A DNA stretch of 25,219 bases from an uncultured Mailhella sp. (GCF_905187505.1 NZ_CAJJIC010000026.1:1-25219); one strand, 5' to 3'. Counted from the first letter of the stretch, positions 8,706 to 16,962 are shown. The notes: a model not told the origin generated them from the letters alone. A program made the numbers and translations.

Positions 8706-8710
8706 CATTT

Positions 8711-9385
8711 CTCGCCGGGCGGAACCTCTCTTCCGGCAAGGCGCACCCGAAGTTCCCTGCCGGGAAGCCCGCGATCCGCCGTTGCGGACGAACGGCACGC
8801 CCTCGACGTGCGGCGACGCATGAACGCCCGCCGAAGAGGGAGCGCTTCGTCAGCCGCTCCTTCTCTGCGGACTTCTCTCACGACCTTCGGGGAACAAGCC
8901 GTCCGTGTCCCGGGCGGCCGCCTCGCTTCTGCCGATGCCTCGGGCGCGCGCAGGAAGGCAGTTGCCGACCACCACGCCGCGATGCCGATGCCGCGCAGGA
9001 AAACTCAGGGGCCTTTCGCCTCTTTCTTCCGGAACGGCAGAGGCGACGCGCGCAGCAAGGGCTTCCCGGCCCGACGCGGGGCCGACAGGAAAACGCGCGC
9101 CCGCGCAGGCGCGCCATCGCCCCGGACGGAAGAAGAGGCGCGGAAGAGAAGCAGCGACGACCGGCCGCCATTTCCTCCGGCCGGACCTCCGTAATGAAAA
9201 GGCGCCCTGCTCCGCTGCGCGAAGAAGCGCCGGTTCCGCCGGAAAAGCCGCTTCAAAAAGGCCGTTGCCGCAGAGGGCCCCGCCTTCTGCGGCACGGAAG
9301 AACAACAAGCGCCCGCGAAGAGGAAACGCGGAACGCGCGGAAAAAGGCAGAAAACGGCCCCGGACGCAGGAGAACGCCTGTGTCG
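8711..9385. other. Gap without a recognisable gene
   Basis: GC-rich sequence between the atp control region and rodA. Open frames run through it on both strands, but their products are Arg/Pro/Ala-rich, lack ribosome binding sites and match nothing I recognise. I see only scattered short inverted repeats. No clear terminator for rodA was found here either. Confidence 0.5.
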
Positions 9386-10498
9386 TCAGCTTTTGAAGAC
9401 GAAGCGGCGCATGGAAATGCTGAGCACGATGCCCACGAGGGCGCAGTTCACCACGAGGGCCGTGCCGCCGTAGCTGATGAAGGGCAGCGGCATGCCCACC
9501 ACGGGCATGAGGCCCACGACCATGCCGATGTTCACGATGATCTGCCAGAAGAAGTAGAAGAAGATGCCCGCGGCGAGCGTGGAGCCGAAGCGGTCCTTGG
9601 CGTCGCGCACGGTGCTGTACATGGCCATGAGAAAGAGACAGAACAGCGTGACGAGGGTCATGCAGCCTGCAAAGCCCCACTCCTCGCCGAGCACGGCAAT
9701 GGCGAAGTCGGTATGCTTTTCCGGCAGAAAGCGCAGCTGGCTCTGGGTGCCTGCAAGAAAGCCCTTGCCGAACATCTCGCCCGAGCCTATGGCGATCTGC
9801 GACTGAATGATGTGGTAGCCCGCGCCCCTGGGGTCTCGCGTGGGATCGAGGAAGGTGAGTATGCGTTCCTGCTGGTAGTCGTGCAGCACGAACCAGCCGA
9901 GGGGCATGAGAAGCGGAATGACCACGAGGCAGACGCGCAGGACCTTCCACTTCACGCCGTGGAAGAGCACCATGCCGCCGAGCAGCACGAGAACGGTAAG
10001 GCCGGAGCCGAGGTCGGGCTGCTTGGCGATGAACAGAAACGGCACGACACCTATGGCGAGCACCTGCCCGAGCCTTTTCCAGCCTAGGGACTCGCCGTCG
10101 CGGCACAGCGCCTTGGCGCCCATCATGAGCACGGCGAACTTGGCGAGCTCGCTGGGCTGAAGGTTCATGACGCCGAGGTCTATCCAGCGTTTCGCGCCGT
10201 ACACGGTCTTGCCCACGATGGGCACGAGCATGAGCAGAATGAGCACGACGACATAGCACGGCACGGCCAGCCGTTCGATGCGCCGGTAGTCGATGAGCAT
10301 GCACGTGACCATGACGACCAGGCCGATGAGCCCCCACACGAGCTGACGCTGGTAGAAGGGGGAAAGCACGAAGCCGCCCTCGATGCGGGAGCCGCTTGCG
10401 GAGTACAGATTCACCATGCCCACGGCGAAGAGCAATATGGTAATGAAGACAAGCCCCCAGTTTATCTGGAAGAACAATCTTCTGTCGGGCATCTGCAT
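9386..10498 (-). CDS. rodA: Peptidoglycan polymerase RodA (SEDS family)
   Basis: This is a SEDS-family glycosyltransferase of the elongasome that polymerises lipid II into glycan strands with PBP2 during side-wall growth. The 370 residues form a polytopic inner-membrane protein with about ten hydrophobic spans. Family marks are NLYSASG near the N-terminus, GAKRWIDLGVMNLQPSELAKF, the cytoplasmic loop DPTRDPRGAGYHIIQSQIAIGSG, and the C-terminal GMPLPFISYGGTALVVN. The RodA form of these motifs and the WIDLG wording favour RodA over FtsW. I chose the ATG at 10498, with GAGG about 8 nt upstream; ATG 10492 is also possible. Its usual partners mreBCD and the PBP2 gene are not in the window. A terminator lies between it and proC, so it probably has its own promoter, which I could not place. 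Confidence 0.93.
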   Translation of the reverse strand: MQMPDRRLFFQINWGLVFITILLFAVGMVNLYSASGSRIEGGFVLSPFYQRQLVWGLIGLVVMVTCMLIDYRRIERLAVPCYVVVLILLMLVPIVGKTVYGAKRWIDLGVMNLQPSELAKFAVLMMGAKALCRDGESLGWKRLGQVLAIGVVPFLFIAKQPDLGSGLTVLVLLGGMVLFHGVKWKVLRVCLVVIPLLMPLGWFVLHDYQQERILTFLDPTRDPRGAGYHIIQSQIAIGSGEMFGKGFLAGTQSQLRFLPEKHTDFAIAVLGEEWGFAGCMTLVTLFCLFLMAMYSTVRDAKDRFGSTLAAGIFFYFFWQIIVNIGMVVGLMPVVGMPLPFISYGGTALVVNCALVGIVLSISMRRFVFKS

Positions 10499-10541
10499 GG
10501 GGAACCTCGGCACGGACGGCGGGAAAAGGGCCGACCCGTGA

Positions 10542-10566
10542 GAAAAAAGGAACGCCCCGGAGGGCG
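10542..10566 (-). terminator. Intrinsic terminator after ndk-proC
   Basis: On the minus strand CGCCC-TCCG-GGGCG (10566-10553) is followed by TTCC and a run of six T. It lies about 95 nt past the proC stop and 44 nt before the rodA start. It should separate the ndk-proC transcript from rodA. Confidence 0.6.
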
Positions 10567-10593
10567 AAGAAGCGGAGAAACGCAGCTCCGCGC

Positions 10594-10630
10594 TCCTTCC
10601 GGCCCGCGCAAAAGGCCCGGGCCGGAAGGA
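10594..10630 (-). other. Strong 13-bp hairpin after proC
   Basis: TCCTTCCGGCCCG (10594-10606) and CGGGCCGGAAGGA (10618-10630) form a perfect inverted repeat with an 11-nt loop. It lacks a T-run on either side. It probably protects the 3' end of the ndk-proC mRNA or assists the terminator downstream at 10542-10566. Confidence 0.6.
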
Positions 10631-10660
10631 CATCGTGAATCGTCGTCGCCCGCAGGCGCG

Positions 10661-11464
10661 TTATTTTTCCGAAGCCATTTCGCGGTCGCGCTTCAGGGCT
10701 TCCAGCACGGCGTCGGTCACATGACCGGGCACGGCGCAGCGCTCCATGTGGTTCACGCCGCGTATGGTGGTGCCGGAAGGCGAGCACACCTTCACGCGCA
10801 AATCGGCGAAGCTCTCGCCGCTTTCCAGGGCGAGGCGGGCCGTGCCCTCCACCATGGCCGCGATGAGCTCGCGGGACACGGAGGCCTTGAGGCCCATGGT
10901 GATGCCCGCGTTGAGCAGCCCTTCCATGAAAAGCAGCGCAAAGGCCGGGCCGCAGCCCACGAGAGAGGAAAAGGCCGGGAACTGCGCTTCGGGCAGCACC
11001 ACGGCTATCCCCATGAGGCGGAACAGGGCAAGAAGCTCCTCTCCCCGAGGCGCATCAAGCGCGGGATCATCAAAACAGAGCGCGAACACGCCCTTGCCCA
11101 CGATGACGGGAAGGTTCGGCATGCAGCGCACCACGGGGCAGCGCCCGTCCACGCCGCGGCGCAGCTTCTCCTGCGAGAAGGCGGCGGCCAGGGAAACCAC
11201 CACCTTGGAGGAATCCAGCGCGGGGCGGATTTCCTCAAGCATGGCTTCCATCTGATAGGGCTTCACCGCAAGGATGACGACGTCGGCCTTCCGTGCGAGC
11301 TCAAGCGGCGTGTCCACGAAGGCCACGCGGCCCTCGGGACCTATGCCTTCCACCTTGGCGCGGGTATGGTCATGGCCGAGCAGCTCGAACTCTTCGTGGG
11401 AAACGAGACCCTTGAGCACGCCGCCGCCCATGTTGCCGCAGCCTATGCAACCTATGGTCTTCAT
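10661..11464 (-). CDS. proC: Pyrroline-5-carboxylate reductase
   Basis: It catalyses the last step of proline synthesis, the NAD(P)H-dependent reduction of 1-pyrroline-5-carboxylate to L-proline, in the cytoplasm. The 267 residues are normal for ProC. The N-terminal Rossmann motif is IGCIGCGNMGGGVLKGL (about residues 4-20). ADVVILAVKPYQMEAML is the conserved mid-domain segment, and the C-terminal dimerisation domain carries the family signature region FALLFMEGLLNAGITMGL and SPSGTTIRGVNHME. The ATG at 11464 lies 3 nt after the ndk stop, so the two genes form an operon. The ribosome binding site is weak, consistent with coupling. Confidence 0.96.
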   Translation of the reverse strand: MKTIGCIGCGNMGGGVLKGLVSHEEFELLGHDHTRAKVEGIGPEGRVAFVDTPLELARKADVVILAVKPYQMEAMLEEIRPALDSSKVVVSLAAAFSQEKLRRGVDGRCPVVRCMPNLPVIVGKGVFALCFDDPALDAPRGEELLALFRLMGIAVVLPEAQFPAFSSLVGCGPAFALLFMEGLLNAGITMGLKASVSRELIAAMVEGTARLALESGESFADLRVKVCSPSGTTIRGVNHMERCAVPGHVTDAVLEALKRDREMASEK

Positions 11465-11467
11465 GGC

Positions 11468-11887
11468 TCAGCCCACGATTTCCGTCCGGCTGAAGAAGAA
11501 GGCGACTTCCCGGGCGGCGGTTTCGGGAGCGTCGGAGCCGTGAACGGCGTTGGCCTGTACGCTTTCGGCATAAAGCCTGCGAATGGTGCCTTCGGCGGCG
11601 TCGGCGGGATTGGTGGCCCCCATGAGGGCGCGATAGGCGGCGATGGCGTTCTCGCCTTCGAGCACGGAGCAGACCACGGGACCGGAGGTCATGTATTCCA
11701 CGAGATCGGCGTAGAAGGGACGATCCTTGTGCACTTCATAGAAGGCCTCCGCCTGGGCGCGGGTGAGGCGGATCATCTTCATGGCCACGACGCGCAGGCC
11801 GCTCTTCTGGATCATGGCCAGAATTTCGCCCTGCAGGTTGCGGGCCACGGCGTCGGGCTTGATGATGGAAAGGGTTTGCTGAATCAT
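11468..11887 (-). CDS. ndk: Nucleoside diphosphate kinase
   Basis: It transfers the gamma phosphate of a nucleoside triphosphate to other nucleoside diphosphates by a ping-pong mechanism through a phosphohistidine, balancing NTP and dNTP pools. The 139 residues are the usual length. The N-terminus QTLSIIKPDAVARNLQGEIL is characteristic. The active-site motif NAVHGSDAPE carries the catalytic His116. The ATG at 11887 has GGAGG seven nt upstream. The frame stays open up to 12040, but those residues are not NDK-like. It is the first gene of a two-gene unit with proC; I see no metabolic link beyond basic anabolism. Confidence 0.97.
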   Translation of the reverse strand: MIQQTLSIIKPDAVARNLQGEILAMIQKSGLRVVAMKMIRLTRAQAEAFYEVHKDRPFYADLVEYMTSGPVVCSVLEGENAIAAYRALMGATNPADAAEGTIRRLYAESVQANAVHGSDAPETAAREVAFFFSRTEIVG

Positions 11888-12124
11888 GGGAAAACCTCCG
11901 TCCTGGCGTTGCGGGGCGAAAGACCCTGGCACGGGCCGCCCCCGGGGAAAGAAAAGAACCCTGCGGCCCTGCCTGCAGCGTCCTGTTCCGACGCCGTTCC
12001 GGGCCGGAGCGCAGACCCGGAACGCGCGGCATTCCGACATCCGGCCCTTCCGAAAGGAGACCGGACGGGAGAAACATGGTCACAGCCCGACGAACGCGCG
12101 GGCTTCTTTTCCCGGAAGCGCCGG

Positions 12125-12163
12125 GAGAAGAAGCCTCCGCCTTCCCGAAGGAAAGACGGAGGC
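12125..12163 (-). terminator. Intrinsic terminator of ctp
   Basis: On the minus strand a 14-bp stem (GCCTCCGTCTTTCC, loop TTC, then GGGAAGGCGGAGGC, two G-T pairs) is followed by TTCTTCTC. It starts 7 nt past the ctp stop codon. Confidence 0.7.
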
Positions 12164-12169
12164 GGAAGG

Positions 12170-13468
12170 TCAGTTTTTGAGCGTCTTGAGCACGGGCAGG
12201 GTCTTTACGAACTGCAGGGCCAGCCGAAGCTGGTTGTCGCGCGCGAGCATGGCGCTCATGTCCTCGGCATCGCTCTTCTTTTCCTCTTCTTTGGGAGCGT
12301 CGGCATTTTCGTCCTTCTGCTCGAGATGTCCGCGCAGGTCCTTTTCGCGCAGAAGCAGGGCGGGCTCGCCCGCATCCTCCCGGGGCGCCTCCCAGGCCAC
12401 TTCAAAGTCGGGCGTGATGCCTTCGGCCTGAATGGACTTGCCCGAAGGCGTGTAGTAGCGCGCCACGGTGAGCTTGAGACCCGCGCCGTCGGCGAGCGGA
12501 ATGAGGTTCTGCACCGAGCCCTTGCCGAAGGTGCGCTCGCCGAGAATGAGCGCGCGCTTCTGGTCGCGCAGCGCGCCGGCCACGATTTCGGAGGCCGAGG
12601 CGGAACCGGAGTTCACCAGCACCACCAGGGGACAGTCCACGTCGTTGTTCTGCACATGGGCCTTGAAGGTGCGTTCGGAAGAGGCGTCGCGGCCGCGCAT
12701 GGACACGATGACGCCGTCCTTCAGAAACAGGTCGGCCACTTCCACGCTCTGATCGAGCAGGCCGCCGGGATTGTTGCGCAGGTCGAGCACGATGCCCTTG
12801 AGCGCGCCTTTGGCGCGGGCCTTGGCAACGGCGTCGGCAAGTTCCTGCGAGGTGTGACCGCTGAAGCGGGTGAGCCGTATCCACCAGTAGCCGGGCTCAA
12901 GCTCGCGGGACTTCACGCTGATGAGCGGAATGGCGTCGCGCCTGATCTTCATGGTCACGGGGCGGGAGCTGTTTTTGTGCAGCACCTGCAGTTCCACGGT
13001 GGTGCCGCGCTTGCCGCGCATCTTGGCCACCACCTCGGTGAGCGACATTTCCATGGTGTACTGTCCGTCCACGGCGATGATGGAGTCGCCCGCGCGCAGA
13101 CCGGCCTTGTAGCCGGGCGTGTCCTCGATGGGGCTCACCACCATGACCTGGCCGTTCTCCACGGTGATTTCCACGCCCACGCCGAAGAACTCGCCGCTCG
13201 TGTTTTCCTGCATCTCCTGAAATTCCTTTTCCGTCATCAGCGTGGAATGAGGGTCGAGGTTCTGGAGCATGCCCTTGATGGCGCCGTCGAGAAGCTCCTT
13301 CTGGGACACGTCGTTGACGTAGTACTGCTCCACCATGTCCAGAATCTGACTGAAGCGGCGCAGGGAATCGTAGTCGTTTTCCGCGCTGACGGCCTTCATC
13401 ACGCCGCCGCCGGACAAAAAGATGACAAGGGCGAGCGCCGCCGTGGTCAGCACACGAATCTTTTGCAT
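12170..13468 (-). CDS. ctpA: C-terminal processing protease, S41 family
   Basis: This is a periplasmic serine protease of the Ctp/Prc type, which trims or degrades envelope proteins using a Ser/Lys dyad. The 432 residues have a signal peptide or anchor at the N-terminus (hydrophobic about 6-23, then KAVSAEN). A PDZ domain (about 95-178, FFGVGVEIT and GLRAGDSIIAVDG) precedes the S41 catalytic core with LDLRNNPGGLL. NSGSASASEI contains the likely nucleophile Ser291, and FGKGSVQ contains Lys316, with the 25-residue spacing usual for the family. The C-terminal tail (about 361-405) is acidic and low in complexity, with EEEKKSDAEDM, and probably disordered. The ATG at 13468 is preceded by GGAGG. 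It is monocistronic, with a promoter at 13502-13530 and a terminator at 12125-12163. The native substrate is unknown. Confidence 0.94.
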   Translation of the reverse strand: MQKIRVLTTAALALVIFLSGGGVMKAVSAENDYDSLRRFSQILDMVEQYYVNDVSQKELLDGAIKGMLQNLDPHSTLMTEKEFQEMQENTSGEFFGVGVEITVENGQVMVVSPIEDTPGYKAGLRAGDSIIAVDGQYTMEMSLTEVVAKMRGKRGTTVELQVLHKNSSRPVTMKIRRDAIPLISVKSRELEPGYWWIRLTRFSGHTSQELADAVAKARAKGALKGIVLDLRNNPGGLLDQSVEVADLFLKDGVIVSMRGRDASSERTFKAHVQNNDVDCPLVVLVNSGSASASEIVAGALRDQKRALILGERTFGKGSVQNLIPLADGAGLKLTVARYYTPSGKSIQAEGITPDFEVAWEAPREDAGEPALLLREKDLRGHLEQKDENADAPKEEEKKSDAEDMSAMLARDNQLRLALQFVKTLPVLKTLKN

Positions 13469-13501
13469 GAGGAGCCTCCAGGTGGGATGGAACTGCGCAA
13501 C

Positions 13502-13530
13502 AAGATAGAGCCGTTCCCTCCAAAACGCAA
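13502..13530 (-). promoter_or_regulatory. Candidate sigma-70 promoter for ctp
   Basis: On the minus strand -35 TTGCGT (13530-13525), 17-nt spacer and -10 TATCTT (13507-13502). It predicts a start near 13495, about 27 nt before the ctp ATG. Confidence 0.5.
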
Positions 13531-13643
13531 CGTATTTCCTTGCCCTGCGGCACGGTGCGGCGTCCGGAATGCGCCTGCGCCCTTTCCCGGGCGCTCCTTT
13601 CTGCGCCGCGTCATCCCCGTCTTCCCGCGTCGTTCTTCCTGCC

Positions 13644-13663
13644 CGTCAACATTTCATTTGACG
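13644..13663. promoter_or_regulatory. Dyad CGTCAA-N8-TTGACG between divergent genes
   Basis: A perfect 6-bp inverted repeat lies in the 240-nt space between ctp (minus) and the gene at 13709 (plus). Each arm reads as a -35 box (TTGACG) for one direction. A protein-binding site is equally possible. Confidence 0.4.
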
Positions 13664-13686
13664 AGCGGAGAAGAGAAACGTACCCC
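13658..13686 (+). promoter_or_regulatory. Candidate promoter for the HisD-like/EF-G pair
   Basis: TTGACG (13658-13663), 17-nt spacer, TACCCC (13681-13686). The -35 is good and the -10 is poor, but the same layout (TTGACG, 16 nt, TACCAA) recurs upstream of the HU gene. Confidence 0.35.
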
Positions 13687-13708
13687 TTATAGGAAAGGGA
13701 GATTTCGC

Positions 13709-14551
13709 ATGAGTCCTGTTTTCGAGCTGCCCGACTGGCTGGAGAGCTTCCGGCCGGACGACGATCTTTACGCAAACGCCTATGAAGGCACGCCCGCGCC
13801 TCTGCGCGCCCTGCTCAAGACGGCCATAGCCTTCGCCTTCCACCGCTGGAAGGCGGACGAAGGCGAATCGCGCGTGCAGACGAAAAGCGCCCGCGCGGGC
13901 TTTTTCCGCACGGAGGCCTCGCGTCCGGCGGACTGGGTGCTGGCCGTGGCGGCCGAAGGCTTCGCCTCGCCCGCAAGACTGCTCGCCGCCCTCGTGCCGG
14001 CCGTCATCGCGGGAACGGGAAAAATCGCCGTCGTCTCGCCGGCCCCCTTTGCTCCGGCCGTGGCCACGGCGCTGGAGCTTGCCGGCCTTGAGGACTCCTT
14101 CCTTCTGGACGACGGGCGCACGGCCGATCTTTATGAGGATCTGCGCGCCGCCTCGCCCGACGGACGCGTGATCGTCCTTCCCTCGCCGCAGCCTTTGAGC
14201 GCCGGACAGAAGGATCTTCTGCACCGCGCCGCCGCCGACGGCGTGCCCTTCTTCCGCGACCATGCCGCGCCGAGGCTCCTTTCCCTGTACGGAAAGGCGG
14301 AAGGCGAAAGCCTCGGCCTTTCGCCGGACGAAGCGCTCTCCCGCCTTCGCTGGCTGCACCCCGACGCCGTGCTTCTCGACGAGCCCGACCGGGGCATGAA
14401 CGCCGTCTTCGCGCCGGAAGGCTGCGCCCTGCCCTTCGGCGCGCCGCTTCTGGCCGGTCCCGGCATGGAGGCCTGCTGGCAGAGCCTCGCCCCCGAATTC
14501 TTCCGCACCCGCACCCTTTCCGCCCATCTTGTTCAGGAGATCCAGTCATGA
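13709..14551 (+). CDS. Histidinol-dehydrogenase-like protein of unknown function
   Basis: A 280-residue protein I cannot name. Residues about 86-140 (ASPARLLAALVPAVIAG, KIAVVSPAPFAPAV, ALELAGLEDSFLLDDGRTADLY) follow the pattern of the histidinol dehydrogenase nucleotide-fold segment (x-Pro-x-x-Leu-x-x-Ala-x-x-Pro-Ala-x-x-Ala-Gly, then V-x-P-x-P, then LAG). The protein is much shorter than HisD (about 430) and I do not see the zinc and base residues of the HisD active site, so catalysis is doubtful. It has no signal peptide or membrane span. The ATG at 13709 has AAAGGGAG upstream. Its TGA overlaps the ATG of the EF-G gene (ATGA, 14548-14551), so the two are translationally coupled. GC-rich codon use matches its neighbours. 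The gene is secure; the fold assignment is tentative and function is unknown. Confidence 0.8.
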   Translation: MSPVFELPDWLESFRPDDDLYANAYEGTPAPLRALLKTAIAFAFHRWKADEGESRVQTKSARAGFFRTEASRPADWVLAVAAEGFASPARLLAALVPAVIAGTGKIAVVSPAPFAPAVATALELAGLEDSFLLDDGRTADLYEDLRAASPDGRVIVLPSPQPLSAGQKDLLHRAAADGVPFFRDHAAPRLLSLYGKAEGESLGLSPDEALSRLRWLHPDAVLLDEPDRGMNAVFAPEGCALPFGAPLLAGPGMEACWQSLAPEFFRTRTLSAHLVQEIQS

Positions 14552-16590
14552 GGCAGGACACCATGAAGAACCTGCGCAACATCGGCATCATCGCCCACAT
14601 CGACGCAGGCAAGACCACGCTCAGCGAACGCATCCTTTTCTACACGCGCAAGATCCACCGCATGGGCGAAGTGCATGACGGCACGGCCACCATGGACTTC
14701 ATGCCCGAAGAGCAGGAACGCGGCATCACCATAGCCGCGGCCGCCTCCACCTGCCGCTGGAAGGACTGGACCCTGAACCTCATCGACACCCCCGGCCACG
14801 TGGACTTCACCATAGAGGTCGAGCGCTCGCTGCGCGTGCTCGACGGCGCGGTGGGCGTGTTCTGCGCCGTGGGCGGCGTGGAGCCGCAGTCGGAGACGGT
14901 GTGGCGGCAGTCGGAATCCTTCGGCGTGCCCAAGATCGCCTTCGTGAACAAGATGGACCGCGTGGGCGCGAACTTTGCCGCCGTGCTCGACGCGCTGCAC
15001 GAAAGGCTCGGCGCGACCCCCGCGCCCGTGACCGTGCCCCTCGGCGAAGGGCCGGACTTCTACGCCGTGGCCGACGTGATCACCATGAAGAAGCTCGTGT
15101 TCGACGAGGACTCGCATGGGCAGAACATGGAAATTCTGCCCCTTGAGGACGACGAAAAGGAGCAGGCCGCGATGTGGCGTGACAGGCTGCTTGAGAACCT
15201 CGGCGAGAACGACGACGAGTTCATGGAGCTCTACCTTGAGGAACGCTTCACGGAAGAGGACATACACGCGGCCGTCAAGCGCGCCACGCTCGCGCGGAAG
15301 GTGACGCCGGTGCTTGCGGGCTCCGCGCTCAGGAATGCGGGCGTTCAGCCGCTGCTCGACGCCGTGGGCCGCTACCTGCCCTCGCCGCTCGAAGTGCCCG
15401 CCCCGCACGGCACCACCGTGGACGGCAAGGAGGAAAAAACGCTCGAAGTGAGCCCGGATGCCCCCTTCTGCGGACTCGTGTTCAAGGTGCTCATGGAGGG
15501 CGGACGCAAGACGTCCCTCGTGCGCATCTACTCGGGCAGGCTCAAGGACGGCGACGTGGTGCGCAACACCGCGCTCGGCAGGGAAGAGCGCGTCTCGCGG
15601 CTGTTCCGCATGGACGCCGACCAGCAGGAACAGCTTGCCGAGGCCTCCTGCGGCGACATCATCGCCGTGCTCGGCCTGAGATCGGCCCGCACGGGCGACA
15701 CCGTGGCCGCGCCCGGGCTCGACGTTCTTCTGGAAAATCTGGAAGAGGTGAAGCCGGTCATTTCCATGGCGCTCGAGCCGCGCAACGCCGAGGAGGGCAA
15801 GACCCTCGACGAGGCCCTTGCCCGCTACAGCGCCGAGGATCCCACGCTCGGCGTGAGCCAGGACGAAGGCTCGGGCGACCGCATCATTTCCGGCATGGGC
15901 GAACTTCACCTCGACGTGGTCATGGAAAGAATGCGCCGCGAATACGGCATAAGCCCGCGCGCCGGACAGCCGCAGGTGGTGGCGCGCGAGACCGTGCGCG
16001 CCGAGGCCGAGGGACACGGCCTGTTCGACCGCGAACTCGGCGCCGTGCACCACGTGGGCGAAGTCACCCTCACCATGGCCCCGGCCGGACGCGACAAGGG
16101 TAACACCATCGCTCTTGCCGACAGCCTCGCCCATCCCGCGGATCCGAAGGAAGCCGTGCCCAGGGCGCTCATGGACGAGGTGCTTCAGGGCATTTCCGAC
16201 AGCCTGCTCTCCGGCCCCCAGACCGGCTATCCCGTGCAGGACGTCATCATCACCGTGACCGCCGTGCGCAGGGAAGGCGCCACCGCGGCGGGCTGCCGCA
16301 TGGCCGCGGCCACGGCCGTGCGCGACGCCATGGAAAAGGCGCGCCCCACCGTGCTCGAGCCCATCATGAGCGTGGAGATCGTGACTCCCGAAGAGGCCCT
16401 CGGCGCATCCATCAGCCTGTTCCAGAACTGCGGCGGCAAGGTGGAGGAACTCGGCGAGAGAGGCGGCATGCGCCACCTCTCCGGCATGGCCCCCATGCGC
16501 AAGCTCTTCGGCTTCTCCACCGCCCTGCGTTCCGCCACCCAGGGCCGCGCGGGCTTCACTCTCCGCTTCCGCCACTACGACTCCATGTAG
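14548..16590 (+). CDS. fusA: Elongation factor G paralogue (EF-G2 type)
   Basis: This is a translational GTPase of the EF-G family, acting in ribosomal translocation or ribosome recycling. The 680 residues have all GTPase motifs: G1 AHIDAGKTT (16-24), RGIT (58-61), DTPGH (80-84), NKMD (134-137) and GSALRNAG. Domains II-V follow, with the GMGELHLDVVMERM segment of domain III. It differs from str-operon EF-G by a shorter N-terminus and an isolated position, with no rpsL, rpsG or tuf nearby. A second, specialised EF-G is therefore likely, but the window cannot show whether another copy exists. The ATG at 14548 overlaps the previous stop. MKNLRNIG six codons in is an alternative start. Its coupling to a HisD-like protein is unusual. 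Confidence 0.9.
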   Translation: MRQDTMKNLRNIGIIAHIDAGKTTLSERILFYTRKIHRMGEVHDGTATMDFMPEEQERGITIAAAASTCRWKDWTLNLIDTPGHVDFTIEVERSLRVLDGAVGVFCAVGGVEPQSETVWRQSESFGVPKIAFVNKMDRVGANFAAVLDALHERLGATPAPVTVPLGEGPDFYAVADVITMKKLVFDEDSHGQNMEILPLEDDEKEQAAMWRDRLLENLGENDDEFMELYLEERFTEEDIHAAVKRATLARKVTPVLAGSALRNAGVQPLLDAVGRYLPSPLEVPAPHGTTVDGKEEKTLEVSPDAPFCGLVFKVLMEGGRKTSLVRIYSGRLKDGDVVRNTALGREERVSRLFRMDADQQEQLAEASCGDIIAVLGLRSARTGDTVAAPGLDVLLENLEEVKPVISMALEPRNAEEGKTLDEALARYSAEDPTLGVSQDEGSGDRIISGMGELHLDVVMERMRREYGISPRAGQPQVVARETVRAEAEGHGLFDRELGAVHHVGEVTLTMAPAGRDKGNTIALADSLAHPADPKEAVPRALMDEVLQGISDSLLSGPQTGYPVQDVIITVTAVRREGATAAGCRMAAATAVRDAMEKARPTVLEPIMSVEIVTPEEALGASISLFQNCGGKVEELGERGGMRHLSGMAPMRKLFGFSTALRSATQGRAGFTLRFRHYDSM

Positions 16591-16600
16591 CGGACACGGC

Positions 16601-16690
16601 GGGAGACGGTTCGCCGTCCCCCGTCGGGAACGGAAGACGGATTTCCGCCGCGGCATCCCGGCGCTTTTTCGAGAAAGAAGAAAACGCCGG
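16601..16690 (+). terminator. Possible 3'-end hairpins of the EF-G transcript
   Basis: Two hairpins, 16601-16622 (TTCG loop, one mismatch) and 16658-16690 (CCGGCG/CGCCGG with T/A-rich inner flanks), lie just past the EF-G stop. Neither has a clean T-run after it, so they may be stabilisers or factor-dependent ends. Confidence 0.35.
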
Positions 16691-16771
16691 GGTTCCGTCC
16701 TGCGGAAAAGGCGCTCCCGACCGCTCTGAGCAGGGGGCACGAAGACCGTCCTTCCCGTTGCGGACCTGCGC

Positions 16772-16797
16772 AAAAAAACGGCCCTGCATCGCAGGGC
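16772..16797 (-). terminator. Orphan minus-strand intrinsic terminator
   Basis: On the minus strand GCCCTGC-gat-GCAGGGC (16797-16781) is followed by CG and seven T (16778-16772). This is one of the cleanest terminators in the window, yet no minus-strand gene lies upstream of it; everything from 13709 to the right edge is on the plus strand. Confidence 0.6.
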
Positions 16798-16934
16798 GCA
16801 CGCCCGAATCCCCGTCCGGCACCGTGCCGGGGCGCAGGCAAGAGCGCCGAAAGCGCCCTCTTTCCCCGCGTACGCGGGACGAGGAAGCAGAACGGCGCTG
16901 CACGAAATGTCCTTTTTTCCGCGCATTCCGGGGC

Positions 16935-16962
16935 TTGACCGCCCGCGCCTGCGCGTCATAGT
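16935..16962 (+). promoter_or_regulatory. Sigma-70 promoter for rsmA
   Basis: TTGACC (16935-16940, 5 of 6), 16-nt spacer, CATAGT (16957-16962, 4 of 6). It predicts a start near 16969, about 44 nt before the rsmA ATG. Best promoter match in the window. Confidence 0.6.

Larger units (their letters stand above)
8214..8710 (-). promoter_or_regulatory. AT-rich control region upstream of the atp operon
   Basis: About 500 nt that are visibly more AT-rich than the rest of the window. It has no gene and lies directly upstream of the first atp gene. It holds the candidate promoter (8320-8348), a direct repeat phased at 21 bp (8437-8466), a hairpin GGGGA-atc-TCCCC (about 8581-8592) and a dyad TGTCA-N6-TGACA (8690-8705). 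The region is a plausible site of regulated transcription of ATP synthase. Confidence 0.45.
16591..16934. other. Hairpin-rich gap between EF-G gene and rsmA promoter
   Basis: No gene is seen. The stretch is a series of GC-rich inverted repeats: GGG-a-GACGG-ttcg-CCGTC-c-CCC (16601-16622), CCGGCG...CGCCGG (16658-16690), GCCCTGC-atc-GCAGGGC (16781-16797), CCGGCAC-c-GTGCCGG (16816-16830) and a 14-bp palindrome CCCGCGTACGCGGG (16865-16878). The first two may end the EF-G transcript. The third is a minus-strand terminator listed separately. Confidence 0.55.

Noticed and set aside
8594..9385. A gene between the atp control region and rodA
   Set aside because: Frames are open on both strands, but no start with a ribosome binding site and no conserved protein pattern could be found.
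8850..10787. 645-codon open frame on the minus strand over rodA
   Set aside because: It overlaps rodA in another frame, is Arg/Ala/His-rich, and matches no family.
10538..14551. 1337-codon open frame on the plus strand
   Set aside because: Only the last 281 codons (from 13709) are a real gene. The rest is antisense to proC, ndk and ctp and has no ribosome binding site of its own.
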